Positions 47,081 to 60,399 of a stretch of DNA of 64,000 nucleotides are shown here, piece by piece. Every line of letters starts with the position of its first letter. Position 1 is the stretch's first letter. Origin of the DNA: Lycorma delicatula (Eukaryota; Arthropoda; Insecta; Hemiptera; Fulgoridae); NCBI RefSeq assembly GCF_047948215.1, contig NC_134455.1, forward strand, positions 298,443,647-298,507,646, read 5' to 3'. The notes below the pieces were generated by a model. The model was not told where the DNA came from. It saw only the letters and a program-made list of their open reading frames with translations, and searched no databases. A program made the position numbers and the translations under genes.

Positions 47081-49800
47081 GTTTACTACATCACAAAGGA
47101 CAAATTATTTCCTCTCATATTCTTATTCACGGTATTTTAAATAAGTTCATATTTGCCAGAATCGTGGAGAAGGAGGATAACGCTTGCCTTTCTATGGGAA
47201 TTCAGACTCCTCAATACTGAAGAAGGTTCCTTAGTACTGTTGCCTGATAATCTTCAAAGGACCTCTGGCAGAGTAAGTAGTCCTCTCAACACGAACACTC
47301 ACCTCTTGAGTAAGGTAGACATATTGATTTATTGATTTTGTGAATGATACTTAACGTCCTCATATATCCGACCTTTAAGAGTATACATTCCGAACAGGTG
47401 TAAGAGTTTACCTGTTCAATGGCATTGTTATTTGGTATAACTTTCGACTTTACTGACTCTGCCCCTTATAACGCCGTCATTTTAATCTTCTGAATGGACA
47501 TTTTACGGTCTTAATCACTATCCAACTTAAAATAATAATAATAATTAAAAAATATTGTACTTTTTGTCATAAGATGGCCATTTCATAAGAAATTTGAACA
47601 TGATTACTTTTAAAACCATCTGTAAAAAATCTTTATTCGATACATCGTTTTGGTAAGAGTATATAACACAGAGGGCGTATTGCTAAAATTGCTAATTATA
47701 TATTTTACGAAATTTATATTTACAAAGGCTAAATTTAGGTAAGTATAAAGAGTATCTATATAACATTTCATTTTTTTAATAATGAGTAAATTAAACACTG
47801 TTAAATGAATTTATAATTGGTAAGTTGTATATTACTGTTTGTGAAATATGTTTAAAATTAGAAATGTTTAATGATTATATCCATTGACATATTGTTAAAA
47901 AATAACTAAAATCATGATGAGAGATTTGAATTGATAAGCTATTATAATTAAAATAGGAATTATATGTATTTCCAAAAGAGTGCGATTCTTAATGAATTAT
48001 GTAACTATACTGATGTTTAAGTTACATATGATGGATAACTCTTTTTAGAAATGAAGAAGCATTACCATTCAACTCAGATTCTGGTTAAGTGTGTGCTTTA
48101 ATAAATATTTAAATGTTTATTGGTTGAAACTATGTAAAAAAATGCAATGGTTGATTATTGTGCTTGATCAAATTAAGATATGATATAGATATTTATATAG
48201 ACAGTGCATCACGCGCAAGAATCAAGTAAGCCAGTCAAGTCACTTCATACAGTAAACTAATATTTTTGTGTGGTATATTTTAGGACAACACTAACATAGA
48301 AAATAAATAAAATTTAATTATATTATTATTATTATTATTAGTTTTCTTTTAATTATTATTATTATTTATGTAGGATTAACGCACTGCGTATTTAAGTGAC
48401 CATCTGTATTACCTTTATCACTGGCATGCAACAATTACAAAACCACATCCTACAATTTCACATACACCACCTAATAAATGTTATATTTAGGATATTAAGT
48501 TAGGATATCAGTTTGAAAAATTACATCTTCGTAGAAAAGAATCGCAACATAAAATATTTAGAACCACATCCATTCCAAGACACCAAACGAAATTATTTAT
48601 GGAGATCATAATAGAAAAACTACGGAAAATATTTGATATTTTATCACTTAGTGTTAAGTTAATTGAAGTATCTGTTTTAATTAATATCTTTAAATAAGCC
48701 TATACTTGTGCTGTAAATTAAATAAATTGTGCTGTAAATAAATTTTTATATTTAATTAATGTTACCACAGACTCTTTCCAAAGAACTATTGAAGAATTCA
48801 ATAAACACAGAACAAAAATTTATTTTAAATAATTATTATTATTTATTTTCTATATTTATTCAACTATTAAATAACGGCAAAACGGGCGTCATAATAACTA
48901 ACGGATTAGTTTGTAGAAAAGTTGTTTTTTTATATTAATAACTGTGATTAAATAAACGACTAACTTCATTAAAACAGAAATTAAAAACATAGCAATTACT
49001 CTAAAACGAAAAGAAAGTTAAAGTTAATTCAGTCAACTCATAGCAACTACAGCAATAGTTACATAAGAACAGGAAATAAAATATTTGTACAAAGATGAAG
49101 AAAAATACGGAAAAAATTTTATGATTTATAATGAACTTCTCTATATAATATTACTATACAGTAATATTAAAATATTAGATATTTTTAACCGCTTTTATAA
49201 AACCAGTATCCTTGAAAATTTCAATATAAACTATTATAAGAATAAATTATCAATCAACAGACCAGATTTGAAGACGATATTTTATTGAAACAAATAATTA
49301 ATAATTAAATTATCAAGATACCTAAACTGTTTCCCTCCAACCACTAATATTCATAACTGTGACCTTCTTACATAACAGACATGAGTAACTTTATGCTACG
49401 ACGACCAGATGTTGTGATTTTAAAATTTTATAAATTTACATTCTACATAATTTAATTTTAATGATCTGAAATTGAAGAATAACTTTTCCTGAGGATGTTC
49501 GAATGACCGAAAATGCTAGAAAAGAGAACGCGGATGAATTGTTGGTAAGGTTGAATTTCATTTATTTATATATAAATAATATTATATACCAACTGTGCGA
49601 TGCTTAAAAACTTAATTCCTTCTATTCTTGATTTCCTAACATGTTCTCAAACTTCTGGAGTTGTTGGATAACTGTGAAAATATTAATTTTTTTCTTTTAC
49701 TAAAATTTTATCAGTTGATTTACTACTTAAATTTACATGTTTAATTTTCAAATAATAACCCGAACTTCAGCTTTTTATACACAAATCTCCCAGATGTAAT
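47081..49800. other. noncoding DNA, mostly AT-rich
   Basis: 47.15-47.54 kb is of higher complexity and could be older LINE sequence, but no motif supports it. The rest is A/T-rich, with a (TTA)n patch at about 48319-48368. No gene is recognised. Confidence 0.45.
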
Positions 49801-49815
49801 AATATATTATTGGAA

Positions 49816-49921
49816 TATATATATATATATATTTTCCAAACGTATGTTTGTTTTAATTTTTACTGAGAGTATTAAAAACAACTGAACAACCATCTGCGCG
49901 CGCGTGCATACACACACACAC
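49816..49921. repeat. (TA)n and (CG/CA)n simple repeats
   Basis: A (TA)n run of about 18 bases near 49817-49834, then GCGCGCGCGTGC and a (CA)n run at about 49896-49920. Confidence 0.85.
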
Positions 49922-51835
49922 TGAAACTTTTCAAAATAAATATTAGTTTTTCTAAGAATATTTTGGTTATAAATAGTAAATATCCATATACGAATAAATA
50001 GAATATTTTACTATGCATAAAGAATTGACATAGTTCATATAAAAATTAGACGTATAATCATATTGATGATGAATAATTACGTAATAATGTTACATGCTGT
50101 CTGTTAAATAAATAACAATGAATAAAGCAGTTTGTACCAAAATAATTACTTTGAGTAATGCATATTACAGTTTCACGTAACATAACATAAAATCAACTCC
50201 AAAGAAAATCTCTAGGAAAACGTTATCCGTTAATAAATGGAAAAAAGTGGGAAAATGACTATTTCTTCCTTTTATCGATAAAGAGTACTGTTTACATTTT
50301 TATGGAATAAACACACAGTATACTCTTCTTTGTTCAAAAATGAAATATAAACCCTTATTTCTCGTTATATATTTGTAAATTGTAACCTAAGTTCAACTAT
50401 TCCCCAGGCAACTTTTTTTTTTGTTTTTTTTTTTATCCAGACCTGTTGACAATAGAACAAGACTAACAAGGGTCGTTAATTAAGTTACAAGTGCAACATT
50501 CTGTTACTGTCAAGTAGAACTTTAGCTTTCATAAAGTTCTCTTTTCTGTTTTCTTTTCCCTACTGACTTTTTTGCAATGAATGAAAAGTTAAAACGATTA
50601 CCTATACCAAAATAGACATCAGCAATAAGTAATTAAAAAATTGTATTAAAGATCCAATAAATCATGCGTTTTTGTTTGTAGTTATACATAAAGATCCAAA
50701 AGCGATATTTTTGACCAATAGCATTAAAAACACAACAAAATGCCGTAACCTAAATGGTTTTATATAAACTGATTTTAACACAAGTCACTCCCAAAAATGA
50801 ATAGCCATTTTCATGAATAACAATTAAAAATTTCATACTTACTAAGCACAAAAAGGAATGAAGTGGTTGTTTTCTTCATTGAATAATGGCTGCTCATTAC
50901 CAAACTAAGTCCCCAAATGCCAGGTGATGTCAGCAAAATAACTGACATCGTTACTTCTTCTAACACTGGGATTGGCTATATAGTGGATATTATAACTTTC
51001 AGAGAAAATAACTGTGACCGATGCTTCTTGTACTCAAGTATTTTATATTCAATATTAAACAGATTGAACTAAGTACCAACTTTCCGTCAAAAAACAATGC
51101 AGATTATAATGTAGTTGCTTTGGTGAAGATAAACCATAATTCAGTTTACCACTGAAGTGATTGTTACGGGGGATATGTTCAATATTCAGTTTCGAAAGTG
51201 GAAGTAATTCTACTGGACCAGTCGTGTCAGTTCTACTATAGTGATGCTAAGTATGCTAATATTTCTACGAAAGTTGTTTTTTTTCTTATAAAAACAAGAT
51301 TATGTATATTTTTTTCATATTGAAACAGTTTTTTCCGACAAGCATAGTTTAACTTAAAAACGAATGTTTTTATCCCTGTTAATGTTAATATTGTCCTAAT
51401 GTTGAAAATTTTCAAATATCTACTATTGTTTTAATGTTTAAAATATAAAACATTTTTTTAAAGAAAAGATTTATAAAATATTAAAATAATTAGGAGATCG
51501 AATCAGCGAAAATGTATTTTACCAAACTATTTTAGCCAGACATCAGATAAAAGTTAATATGGGAATACCATATCGGTTTTTAAAAATTAAAAATATTCCC
51601 ATAGCAACCTTATTACGAAAAGAGGAAGCCCTGGTCAGAAGGGTTCTTTATTCAGCCGAATATACTTTGCTTAACAGCATGCCTACTCTGCCAAAAACAC
51701 CTACACTCTAAAAACGTCAATATACCTATTATTAAAAATTTTTTTTTTCATTACATAATTATAGTAAGAATGTTTTTAAATTGAACAGGCATAATTTTTT
51801 TTAATAATATTTATTATTATAGCAAGCATGAATTT
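49922..51835. other. noncoding DNA, nothing recognised
   Basis: Mostly AT-rich. 50.86-51.26 kb has more normal complexity (for example AAGTCCCCAAATGCCAGGTG) but has no frame and no transposon motif. Confidence 0.5.
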
Positions 51836-51975
51836 AATTAATACAGAGGGTTCTAATGGTCATAGCCACCAGCTAGACGGAAAGGGTGAGCAAAATGAGT
51901 TCTAAGCATTCCTGCTTGCGGCGGGAATTGCAAATAATCAGACAGCGTCGGCTAAGCCACGCCGGGGATGCTATA
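51836..51975. other. isolated GC-rich block of unknown origin
   Basis: About 130 bases including CTAGACGGAAAGGGTGAGC, TGCGGCGGGAATTGC and AGCCACGCCGGGGATGC, sharply GC-richer than kilobases on each side. There is no frame, tRNA box or match to the other elements in the window. It is probably a scrap of a transposable element, but no family can be named. Confidence 0.4.
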
Positions 51976-53303
51976 CATGTATGTATTTGAATACTGAAGT
52001 TATAATAACTCATTAATATTTGTATAATTACAAAAAATAATATCATGGAAAATTGTATCCTTATTGGGTTTATTCCTTGAGAGGAATGTTACATTATTTT
52101 GACATTATTTATTTGTTCCAATCATAAGAATATATTAAACATTTGTATTATTTGTTTCTTTCAAGACATAAATAGCAGAAAATTTATAACAAACCATTAT
52201 ACATAACAGAAGTCTGAATATGAAAAACAGATTTTTATTTTTTGATTAGGTCCTGAAACATTTTTACTGACGGAGTCTAATCTTACTTTAATACCTACAC
52301 AATGAACGTTAGCTTTATTCCATCTATGAACAACCTTGAAATAAATTCAAGTATAATATATGTACCACATGTTTTACAATCTTTTAAAAAATAACGAAAT
52401 ACAACTGCTTATATGGGACAGAGGAATTTAGGATTTTTGCAGTACTTTGTGATCTCTAAACATTCCAAATCTTACAAAATGACTTGTAATTAAAGCTTTG
52501 GAAAATATAACTATATTTTATAAATGATCGGTGCTTCGTTGTTTATGTTTTGATGTTACAATGATGCAACTATATTAAGAAAAGAAATTTCATTTCAAAA
52601 CAAAGCTTTTATGAAAATGAATTAAAAACATTGCTTTAAATCGTATCGGATATTCGATTGGTTAATATTTGGTGTATATGTATATTTAATAATTAATACG
52701 AACAAAGGGTTAAGATGTTATATCAAATTTATTTATTGAATTATGAATCTTTTTATTAAGTAAAAATACTTGTTGATTTAAAAATTTTAGCAAGGTTTTG
52801 TAGTTGATAAAGAAAATATCAAATTAGAAAGCCTGTGGTCACTGATGAAAGAAATGACCTGAGAAAATAAGCAGGTCACGTAAAAGTTATGTAGTACGAA
52901 AATAAAGAAAAATAGTGTAAAAAAGAATATAAGAAAAAACTTAGAGCGCTGAAACACGATGTGAAGGATTAACTGATGAAACTAAAAGAATTCATACGAC
53001 ATTGCTAACTTATAGTTCTTATTTATTTTATATTAGCCCTTGGCAAACTCTATAGTTTTCGTACTTTTTACTCTTTCAGCCAATGAAAAGTTTAGAAGAT
53101 TTCTATTTTTAATATAAGTACTAACATAACTTTAAGGTACTTAACAAGCAAAACTTTCGTTAATTTAAATTATTCAAAAAATAAGGTTACTTATTTTATT
53201 TCTAATAGTTGTTTATATTTTTTTATTTCAATAGTAAAAATGTTATTACAGTTATTTTTATTTTTAAATTAATATGAAATCTGCCAAATAAAGTGAAATT
53301 TTT
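51976..53303. other. AT-rich noncoding DNA, nothing recognised
   Basis: No supported feature. Confidence 0.55.
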
Positions 53304-53420
53304 TGGAGCTCAGTGACTAAGTATGATTAATTGTTTATCTGCCATACCAAAGATCCCAGGTTCGATTAAAAATTAGGTTCTGGAATATTTATGACAAATT
53401 AATCCCAGTTGCTAATGCTA
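53304..53420 (+). mobile_element. possible tRNA-derived SINE remnant
   Basis: GGAGCTCAGTGACTAAGTA (about 53305) resembles a degenerate A-box region, and GATCCCAGGTTCGATTA (53352-53368) contains a good B box with the spacing of a tRNA. The head of the sequence recalls the CTCAGTGGC type of SINE at 62.7 kb. No target duplication is found and the tail is eroded. Confidence 0.5.
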
Positions 53421-54851
53421 GTATTAGTTTATGAGCTTGAATACTTAAAATCATTATAACTGCACAGCTGCTTTCTTTGATCATTCCTTTACCTTAACAT
53501 AAAAAAACGTAATTAGTAAACAAAAAAGCTATCTCACATACGATTTAAGACACCATATTGCACTCTTCATGCAAATTCTGTTTTACTAACTCTCAGTATA
53601 CTTTGGCAATAGAACCTAAGTAATGATGTACGAGATTTATAAAGTTATAAATAAAGTAATAGAAACCGCTACTTTTCCGATACTCGTTTTTTCATTGTAG
53701 AATCTGAGGTCAAATATAGATCCAGACTTTCAAAGAGCTAACGGCAAGGATGCTCAGTTTCTTCATGTTCTGGTATTCACCTCATGAACCAAGCAGACAC
53801 ATCACATCTACACCTTACACCCATTAAACCGAAAGCATAATGGCATCAAGGATAAGGGAAAAGAGCGATTAGTAAAGGACGATAACCAAACCACAAATTT
53901 AACCTTCAGTTAAAAGAAAAAGTTTCTTTCTAAAGGGCTGATACCGATCTCGCTTACAATCTGCAAATGGAATATTTTACCAGTACGGGTGTAATACATT
54001 ACTGATCAACTTTGCTGAGTTGAGCGATTCAAATATATACCTCAACAATAGGTTTTCCTCCAAAAATTAAAGAACTATTCAAATTAAATTATAGGTACAT
54101 GTTTTTAAAATTATAAGATTCATTTTCTAATAAAACGTATTAATATACGTTCATTACGTATCATTAAAAGTTAAAGTCACTTAATTCTTTTTCTGATCGA
54201 TTGTGACTTTCAATGACACTGTCTGAAAGTATAATGTAATGAGGTGTTGAAGGATTTTTACAGCTTTTTATTTGATAACTTATTCAATACTCCAAATTAT
54301 GTGGTGTATTTAGAGACGGTAGTAGATTTGATGTATTTGTGTACATAAAAATTCATTTGATTATTTCTTTAATATTATAAATTTGATAAAATTCTTAAAA
54401 GAAACTACGAAATTAGTTATAGACCTAAAGAAGAATAGTTGAAGACAATATGAAGTGATTGTTAAATACCATTGTAAGCTGGATGACAATATTGGGTTTG
54501 GATCAGTGGGGTATTAATTAAGGAAACAGTGCATAAGATGAAATGGTTGTTTTGGAGTAAATAAATTGAGAGGATAATTCAGTTGTAGCGGGAATGGTCT
54601 ACACGGTGTTTTTTGATAGTTGGAGATAGTAAATTTATTAAAGACATAAATAATGAAATCTAATTAATATAATTTTGCATATACAGCCTCAGGATTATAT
54701 ATAAATAAAGTTCACACGAATAGAAAAGCAGTAGACTTAGCTAAATGTATTATGGCAAAAATCGGAAAAGATTATATTACTTATAGTAATATACGAGTAT
54801 ACCACTATTATAAAGTTGTAGGCTACTAGAGAAAGAATTTTTTATAATTTT
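53421..54851. other. noncoding DNA with a higher-complexity patch
   Basis: 53.70-54.06 kb has balanced base composition (for example CAAAGAGCTAACGGCAAGG, TACCGATCTCGC) but stops in all frames. It could be an old transposon remnant that I cannot name. The rest is AT-rich. Confidence 0.45.
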
Positions 54852-55229
54852 TTTCGGGCCGCACATCAAAGTATTGTTATTAGAACCCGGACAAAAATTA
54901 TTACTGTAATCAATTTAGCGATATAACATCAAACTTAAAAATTTAGATAACAGCATTATAAAATAATTAAAATGAACAGTTAAATGTGCATAAAGGGCAT
55001 ACATAGGAGAAGCACATTATAGGGAAAATGAAATATGTGAATATAGATAGATGGCCTTAAAAAACAACAAAAAATTGGCTAATATCGTTTTTTTTTTTCG
55101 TAGAGATGTCCATGAGAGTGTCTAGTGTCCCCTTTTCTCAAACGGCAAATAATAACCTCCTCTGATGCCAACTCCAAAATAAAGAGTCCAACGTCGTTAT
55201 AGTCAAAGTGTCATAGCCATAGTCCAAGC

Positions 55230-56640
55230 TTGGAACGGATCAAAGCTCGATAAAAGCGCAACATGCATATAGGATCAGCCCCAAAAATATATTAGATAGA
55301 ACTCTAAGCTTGTCCATTATTTTTATAAATTTTACCTTCAGCTCTTTTAAATGATTTACCCAAATCAGTCGTTGGTCAAACCATAATCCTAAAAGCTAAC
55401 CCGTGTGCATGGTTCAACTGGTACACAATGTAAAAATAATTGAGGGTCAACATGTTTCCTCAAGCGGAAAAACAAGTTTATTTCTTTTTCTCCGGGGAAA
55501 ACGGGAATTCAGTCCTTTTACAACATGTTTCTAAACGGACTATTGTGTTTTATAGCATCCCTCGGCAGTAAGTAAAGTTCTAGATGCAACATATTTTGAA
55601 AAATCATTTACAATACCAAACAACTGGTTTTCTCACGTAGTTTTTTATAATATCTATCACTACTGCAAACTAGGTAATATTTAGGATACTTTCTGTGGTA
55701 TTTAGTTTTCTAGCGTAAACATTTCGGATACCGTCGTTCCAACTTCAACTCAATAGGAATGACTACTGAGGAAACCCCTGAATAAATGGAAGGAAACTAA
55801 CTTGAACAACCCATTGATGTAGTGTATTTATGATTCCTCTCATCCAAACTGCGTCGTAAGCCTTTTGCATATCAAAAAATACAGCTCCGGGGCTTTGGCA
55901 AAGGAGGTAGGCTATCTGAATGACAGATTCCAAGGCAACCACATTATCGATAGACGATCTATCGATAATGGTGAAAGCTTTTTTATCGTGAAAGCTGCAT
56001 TTATCGTGGAATATTAGGAATTTCTCTCCTTGATTTATCATTCATAAGTCGATTTATCATTCGTTTCATTATCTTTCATAAGGTATTGATCAAGGATATA
56101 GGACGATAACTTGAAGGGCATGATATACCTATTTTTACCGGTTATCAGTATGGGAGTTACCAATACTTCTGACCAAAAAACTGAAAAAACCTGGTCAGAA
56201 AATGTTTAATTATAGATAGACAAAAGATGTCATAATGCAACATCCGGAAGGTGAAATAACCTATTGAACCTGGTATTATTAATTCCGGGGGAACTGTAAC
56301 AAGAATTGTTCAAGGCATACCTTAGTTCATCAAAAAAAGGAAATATTTAATTTAATTCACGAGTCCTCAATAACAAATGGCATACTTTCTCTCTGCAACT
56401 TATATCTCCTTAACTCAGAAGAATATGACGATGTGAAGAAAACTGACATAAACGAATTTCCAAACCTGTTCAACACATCAATTGCCATGGTGACGAGGAT
56501 GGCGTTGTTTTCCAGTCCATCGGCTGCGAAGGTTGTCCGGAGCCAACATGGCCTGAATTTTGCTCCATACAACAGAAGTTGGAGTTGTTCGAGAAACACT
56601 ATCCACATAACTTTACCTACGATTTCAGTTTAGCACACCG
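55230..56640 (-). pseudogene. Jockey/I-type reverse transcriptase remnant
   Basis: The minus-strand frame 55763-56041 reads RSSIDNVVALESVIQIAYLL, then GAVFFDMQKAYDAVWMRGII and NTLHQW, i.e. RT motifs with the first catalytic Asp (FFDMQKAYD). Further on (55.20-55.45 kb) the thumb region reads LLGLWFDQRLIWVNHLKELK and MDKLRVLSNIFLG, then PSLDYGYD. The FADD-containing segment between them (about 55.5-55.75 kb) is not readable. 56357-56608 is an eroded N-terminal segment. Confidence 0.8.
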
Positions 56641-56699
56641 AAAAAACTCAACGGCATACAGCTCTCGCATTCCGGAAGGTGCAGAGGAATTCTGTAATA

Positions 56700-57560
56700 G
56701 ACCTTTTATTTCAATTCCATAAAGCCCTGCGACGTTCCCTTAGTGCACTCCTACAATTTTCGCCCCACCAAGGGACAGCAGACCGTCTTGGCTTTCCAGA
56801 TATTATAAAGATAAAATTCATTTGTACTATTGAGTATCATGTGTGTAAACGTGGTAAGTGTGTGAATCACGCTACCCTTCTGATCGTACTGGCCAAAGGA
56901 ATCCTTGCATCCGTTCCAGTCCGCTTTCCCAACCACCAGTCTGTGTTGCTGATTCTTAAGAAAATCACTATTACCGTCTGAGATAACAACTGGTCCGTGA
57001 TCGCTTCCAAATAATTTTAGGAAACGTGCCATGTAAGACGTGGAAGTAGGGAAGCTGAATCCAACGACAGATCAATGCACGAGAGTGTACCTGATGAAGA
57101 TGACACAAAAGTGTACAATCCATCGTTTCATAAGCGGAGATCTAAGTTCTGCTTCAGCCGATCAACTACAGTTCGTCGGAAAAAACAAGATGATGAGTTC
57201 CACGAATAGTGAAGGGCGTTGAAAACACCAACTCTATTAGGCAGGGTACAGAAATTTGTGAAAAAAATTCTGAACATATAATTTTCACTGATATCTGAAT
57301 TTAGGGGAAGATATAAGATGCAGATATCCATTTTAAATGGTTCCTATGTCTTTCTGAGGCCGCAGAGATGTTTTTATCTAGTTAAATCTGCGTGGCCAAT
57401 ATAATTTACTTTAAGAACTCGTAGTTCTCTACCCTCAGCTGGATGGTTCCATATCTTGCAGATGTTTCTACAAAAATTCACTTCTTATTGAGGACGGAGG
57501 CGTGTTTCCTGCAGAAACAATATTAAGAGATTTTTTTCTTTTAGTAGGATTTCAATATCC
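56700..57560 (-). pseudogene. Jockey/I-type endonuclease remnant
   Basis: On the minus strand: LLILFLQETRLRP (about 57491-57530; catalytic Glu in QET), DICILYLPLNSDISEN (about 57280-57330), GVFNALHYSWNSS (about 57195-57235), where GDFNAHH is expected so the catalytic Asp is now Val, and GSDHGPVVIS (about 56979-57008; catalytic SDH kept), followed by VVGKADWNGCKDSF. The motif order and spacing are those of an APE endonuclease immediately upstream of RT. Confidence 0.8.
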
Positions 57561-57849
57561 TTTCAGTGACAACGGAGGTCACAACCATTTCAATGGATAT
57601 TATCTATACACAGAAAATTAATTTTCCCTATTAATTAAGAAACCACTTGCAGATTTATTTATCAAATATTATTCGGTTTTTCTTTTTGAAGTTGAAGAAT
57701 TTGAGGAAGTGCTTTGTTTCTTCGAGCACTTCAGCTGCTACCATGTTCTGGAAGAGATACGGCTAGTGATGGTGATGATGAGAAGTGAGTAATGAAGACT
57801 TGGGAGGCCGAAAATACCGTACCAGGCGACTTTTTTTTTATAGATTCCG

Positions 57850-58137
57850 TTATTGGGATTTTATTAGTTTGCTTCGTATTGTAACAGAATAAATATTTGG
57901 TGGTTTACTGTCTAAAGTTGTTTTCGGTGAACCACTGTCGTCGGCTTTTCCAAAAAAAATATCCTTCTTCTTGCCTGTACTCAAGGCTGAAATCGCAGAA
58001 GTGAGGGATTTTACCTGGTCCGAAAAAGCTTGGACCAGTTCAATCAGTTCTTTGCACCATGCACACTCGTTCTCCTTTTGTACAGAGTAACAAAGAGCAT
58101 GAACAAAATTAACACCAGGCTGTACAGGATTCCTCAT
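57850..58137 (-). pseudogene. LINE ORF1 C-terminal part
   Basis: The minus-strand frame reads MRNPVQPGVNFVHALCYSVQ, then KELIELVQAFSDQVKSLTSA and ISALSTGKKKD. The VQPGVSFADAL-like phrase followed by a short heptad helix is what follows the zinc knuckles in ORF1 of this kind of element (compare ATTSYAQAAP at 30.5 kb). No zinc knuckles are readable upstream, where similarity fades at about 58260. Assignment rests on position and style. Confidence 0.55.
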
Positions 58138-58519
58138 GTTAAGGGATTTTATTTATTCCCGTCGAGCCACGTGAAAGGACATTTTCTAATCACTCCCTCA
58201 CTGGAATTTAGAGTATTATTTGAGGCCACTATCAATTCCTCTTTCCCTAACAACATAAGGGCTAGAAGACTAACAATCTACTTTTATGTCTTTTCTATTT
58301 TAATTTATTACAATTTCTATGCAAAGATAATTATTGCAAGTATACTGCAACTAGTTTACTATTTTTCATTTAATGTAGTATATAAAAACATAAAGATTGT
58401 AAATTCTGAAGATATTATATTAGGTCAATAAAAGTTATTTCATTTTAATTAACCGTAAACAAAATAATATTAGAATTTAATTTATTTCTTAATATACTCG
58501 TGAAAATAATGAAAAAGTT

Positions 58520-58895
58520 CATATAAACACATGTCCTAAAATGCTTCGTTAACGAATTAGGCTAGTGAACGATTTCGCTGGGATTTCAGCTTCCCCGGTG
58601 AAATGAGGCTTTATGAAACATTGAGGTCGTTAATTAAGGAGATGAATTAGTAATTTCTTATGGGTACTGACTTGAAAAATCTAATAAAATACGCCCCAGA
58701 AGCGTGTTTGCGGTAGTTTTGATAAGTTTGGGGTTAAAACTAGAAAATTGGGGTAAAAACCACTGTTTTTTATGTTTTACGAAGAGTAACATTTTTAAAT
58801 GGGTGATAAAAATATATAACTTTAAAAACCTATATAAAATCTAATTTTGAACCAAATAGTGTAACATAAGTTAAACAAAACAAAGAAAAGAAAGA
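58520..58895 (+). repeat. unnamed interspersed repeat, copy 2
   Basis: The same repeat as 27040-27440, same orientation. It starts near AACACATGTCCTAAAATGCT and ends near CATAAGTTAAACAAAACAAA, followed by a GAAA-rich run. This copy has a clearer middle (CGCCCCAGAAGCGTG; TTTGGGGTTAAAACTAGAAA; TTGGGGTAAAAACCACTG). It abuts RTE copy C. Confidence 0.75.
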
Positions 58896-58984
58896 AATTA
58901 ATTAAATTAAATAAGGTAGAAATTAAAAATTAATTTTTGATGCAAGTAAATTATATTTCTGACTGAAAGCTAGTTTCGCCTGTG

Positions 58985-60020
58985 CTATAGGATAGTTTGT
59001 ATCGCTCCTGCTTCGTCCAACTTTAGTAATTCTACTTCCAAATAACAAAATTCTGCTACCTCCATAATATTTTCTCTTCCAATTTTTATATTCAGTGGTT
59101 CATTTATATTATTTCTACTACATTTCATTACTTTCGTTTTGTTCTTGTTTGTTTTTTTGCGGTACTTCTTGCGTAGGACTTCATCCATGCCATTAATTGT
59201 TTCTTTTAAATATTTTTTTTAAATTCAGCTGGAATTACTATACCATCAGCAAATCTTAATATCTTTATCTTTTCACCTTGCACTGTTACTCCTAATTTAA
59301 ATTGTTTTTTATCATCATTAACTGCCAGTTTCATGTACAGATTAAAATGTAACGGGGATAGAGAACATCCTTGTCGGACTCCCTTATCTATTAGGCTTTT
59401 ATCTTATGTTCTACGATTATTGCTGTTGCAGTTTGTTTTCTGTAAATGTTAGCAATTGCTCTTCTTCTCTATACTTGAAGAACCCAAGACTTTTTAAAAT
59501 GCGGAACATTTTATTCCAGTCTACGTTATGAAACGCATTTTCTAAGTCTATAAATGCCATCTATGTAGATTTGTTTTTCTTTTATCTTCTTTCTACTATT
59601 AATCAGAGCCCTAAAATTGCTTCCCTTGTCCCCACACATTTCCTAAAACCAAATTGGTCTTTTCCTAACAGTTCTTCCACTGTCCTCTCAATTCTTCTTT
59701 ACAGAATTCTAGTTAAAATTTTTTATTCAAGAGTAGTTAAGCTAATTGTTCTGAATTCTTCACATTTATTTGCTCCTGCTTTCTTTGGTAATGACAATAA
59801 CTCTTTTTGAAGTCTGACAGAACTTACCTTTTTCGTAAATATTTACCCAAATTTGTATAATCTATTTATCGCTTCCTCACCTGTACTATGTCTGTACGTA
59901 TCCCGTCTATCCCAGGAGCCTTTCTGCCACTCAAATCTTTTAATGATCTATTAAATTCAGATATCAGTATTGTATCTCGCTTTTCATCGTCTTCAACTTC
60001 CTCTTCTTCCTCTATAACAC
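58985..60020 (-). pseudogene. RTE-type reverse transcriptase remnant, copy C
   Basis: On the minus strand the FFAED/RSIG region is eroded but the order is clear by alignment to copies A and B: LDRL and PKKAG-like (59.76-59.9 kb), IERTVEEL-like and NQFGFRKCVGTREAILG-like (59.6-59.7 kb), ENAFHNVDW-like (59.52-59.56 kb), IRQGCSLSPLHFN-like (59.34-59.4 kb), ILRFADGIVIPAE (about 59225-59270; FADG instead of FADD), then KTNKNKTKVMKCSRNNINEP and NIMEVAEFCYLE (58985-59188). The second Asp of the catalytic pair is lost. Confidence 0.75.
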
Positions 60021-60399
60021 CAGTTTCTAATTATTTCCTCCTTATAACTCTTCAATGTATTCCTTCCACCTATTGATCTTTCCTTTTGTATTACAAATCG
60101 GTGAACCATCTTTATTTAACTCATTACTAGATTTTAATTTATGCACAACAAAATTCTCATTTACTTCCCTGTGTGCTCCGTCTATTTTGCAAATGAGCAG
60201 ATCTCTTTCCACGTCTCAACAATTTTCTATAATCCACTCTTCTTTCGCTAACTTGAACTTCTCTTTATAGTATTTCTTAACTGTCGATAATTCCTTTTAC
60301 AATCTTCATCGATACCATTCTTATAACTTCTCCTTTCATTCATCAGCTGCATTATATCCTCTGATATCCAAGGTTTTCTAGCAGTTCTCTATTTTCCGC

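Larger units (their letters stand above)
54852..58260 (-). mobile_element. Jockey/I-like LINE, RNase H region missing
   Basis: A minus-strand element of about 3.4 kb. 3' end: A-rich tail at 54852 with a GC-richer terminal block like that at 46.26 kb. In element order: ORF1 C-terminal part (58.14-57.85 kb), endonuclease (57.56-56.7 kb), RT (56.64-55.23 kb), then directly a C-terminal REVIICRLRKG-like patch (55.13-55.19 kb). The RNase H domain present in the sister fragment at 46.8-47.0 kb is skipped between about 55.20 and 55.22 kb. All frames are interrupted. Confidence 0.8.

Noticed and set aside
49085..49288. 67-codon plus-strand frame
   Set aside because: Asn/Ile/Tyr/Lys-rich composition mirrors base composition; a chance frame is the simplest explanation.
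55942..55970. 12-bp hairpin (CATTATCGATAG and inverse)
   Set aside because: It lies within RT codons for TIIDRSSIDNVV, so the symmetry follows from the repeated Ile-Asp codons rather than from a separate structure.
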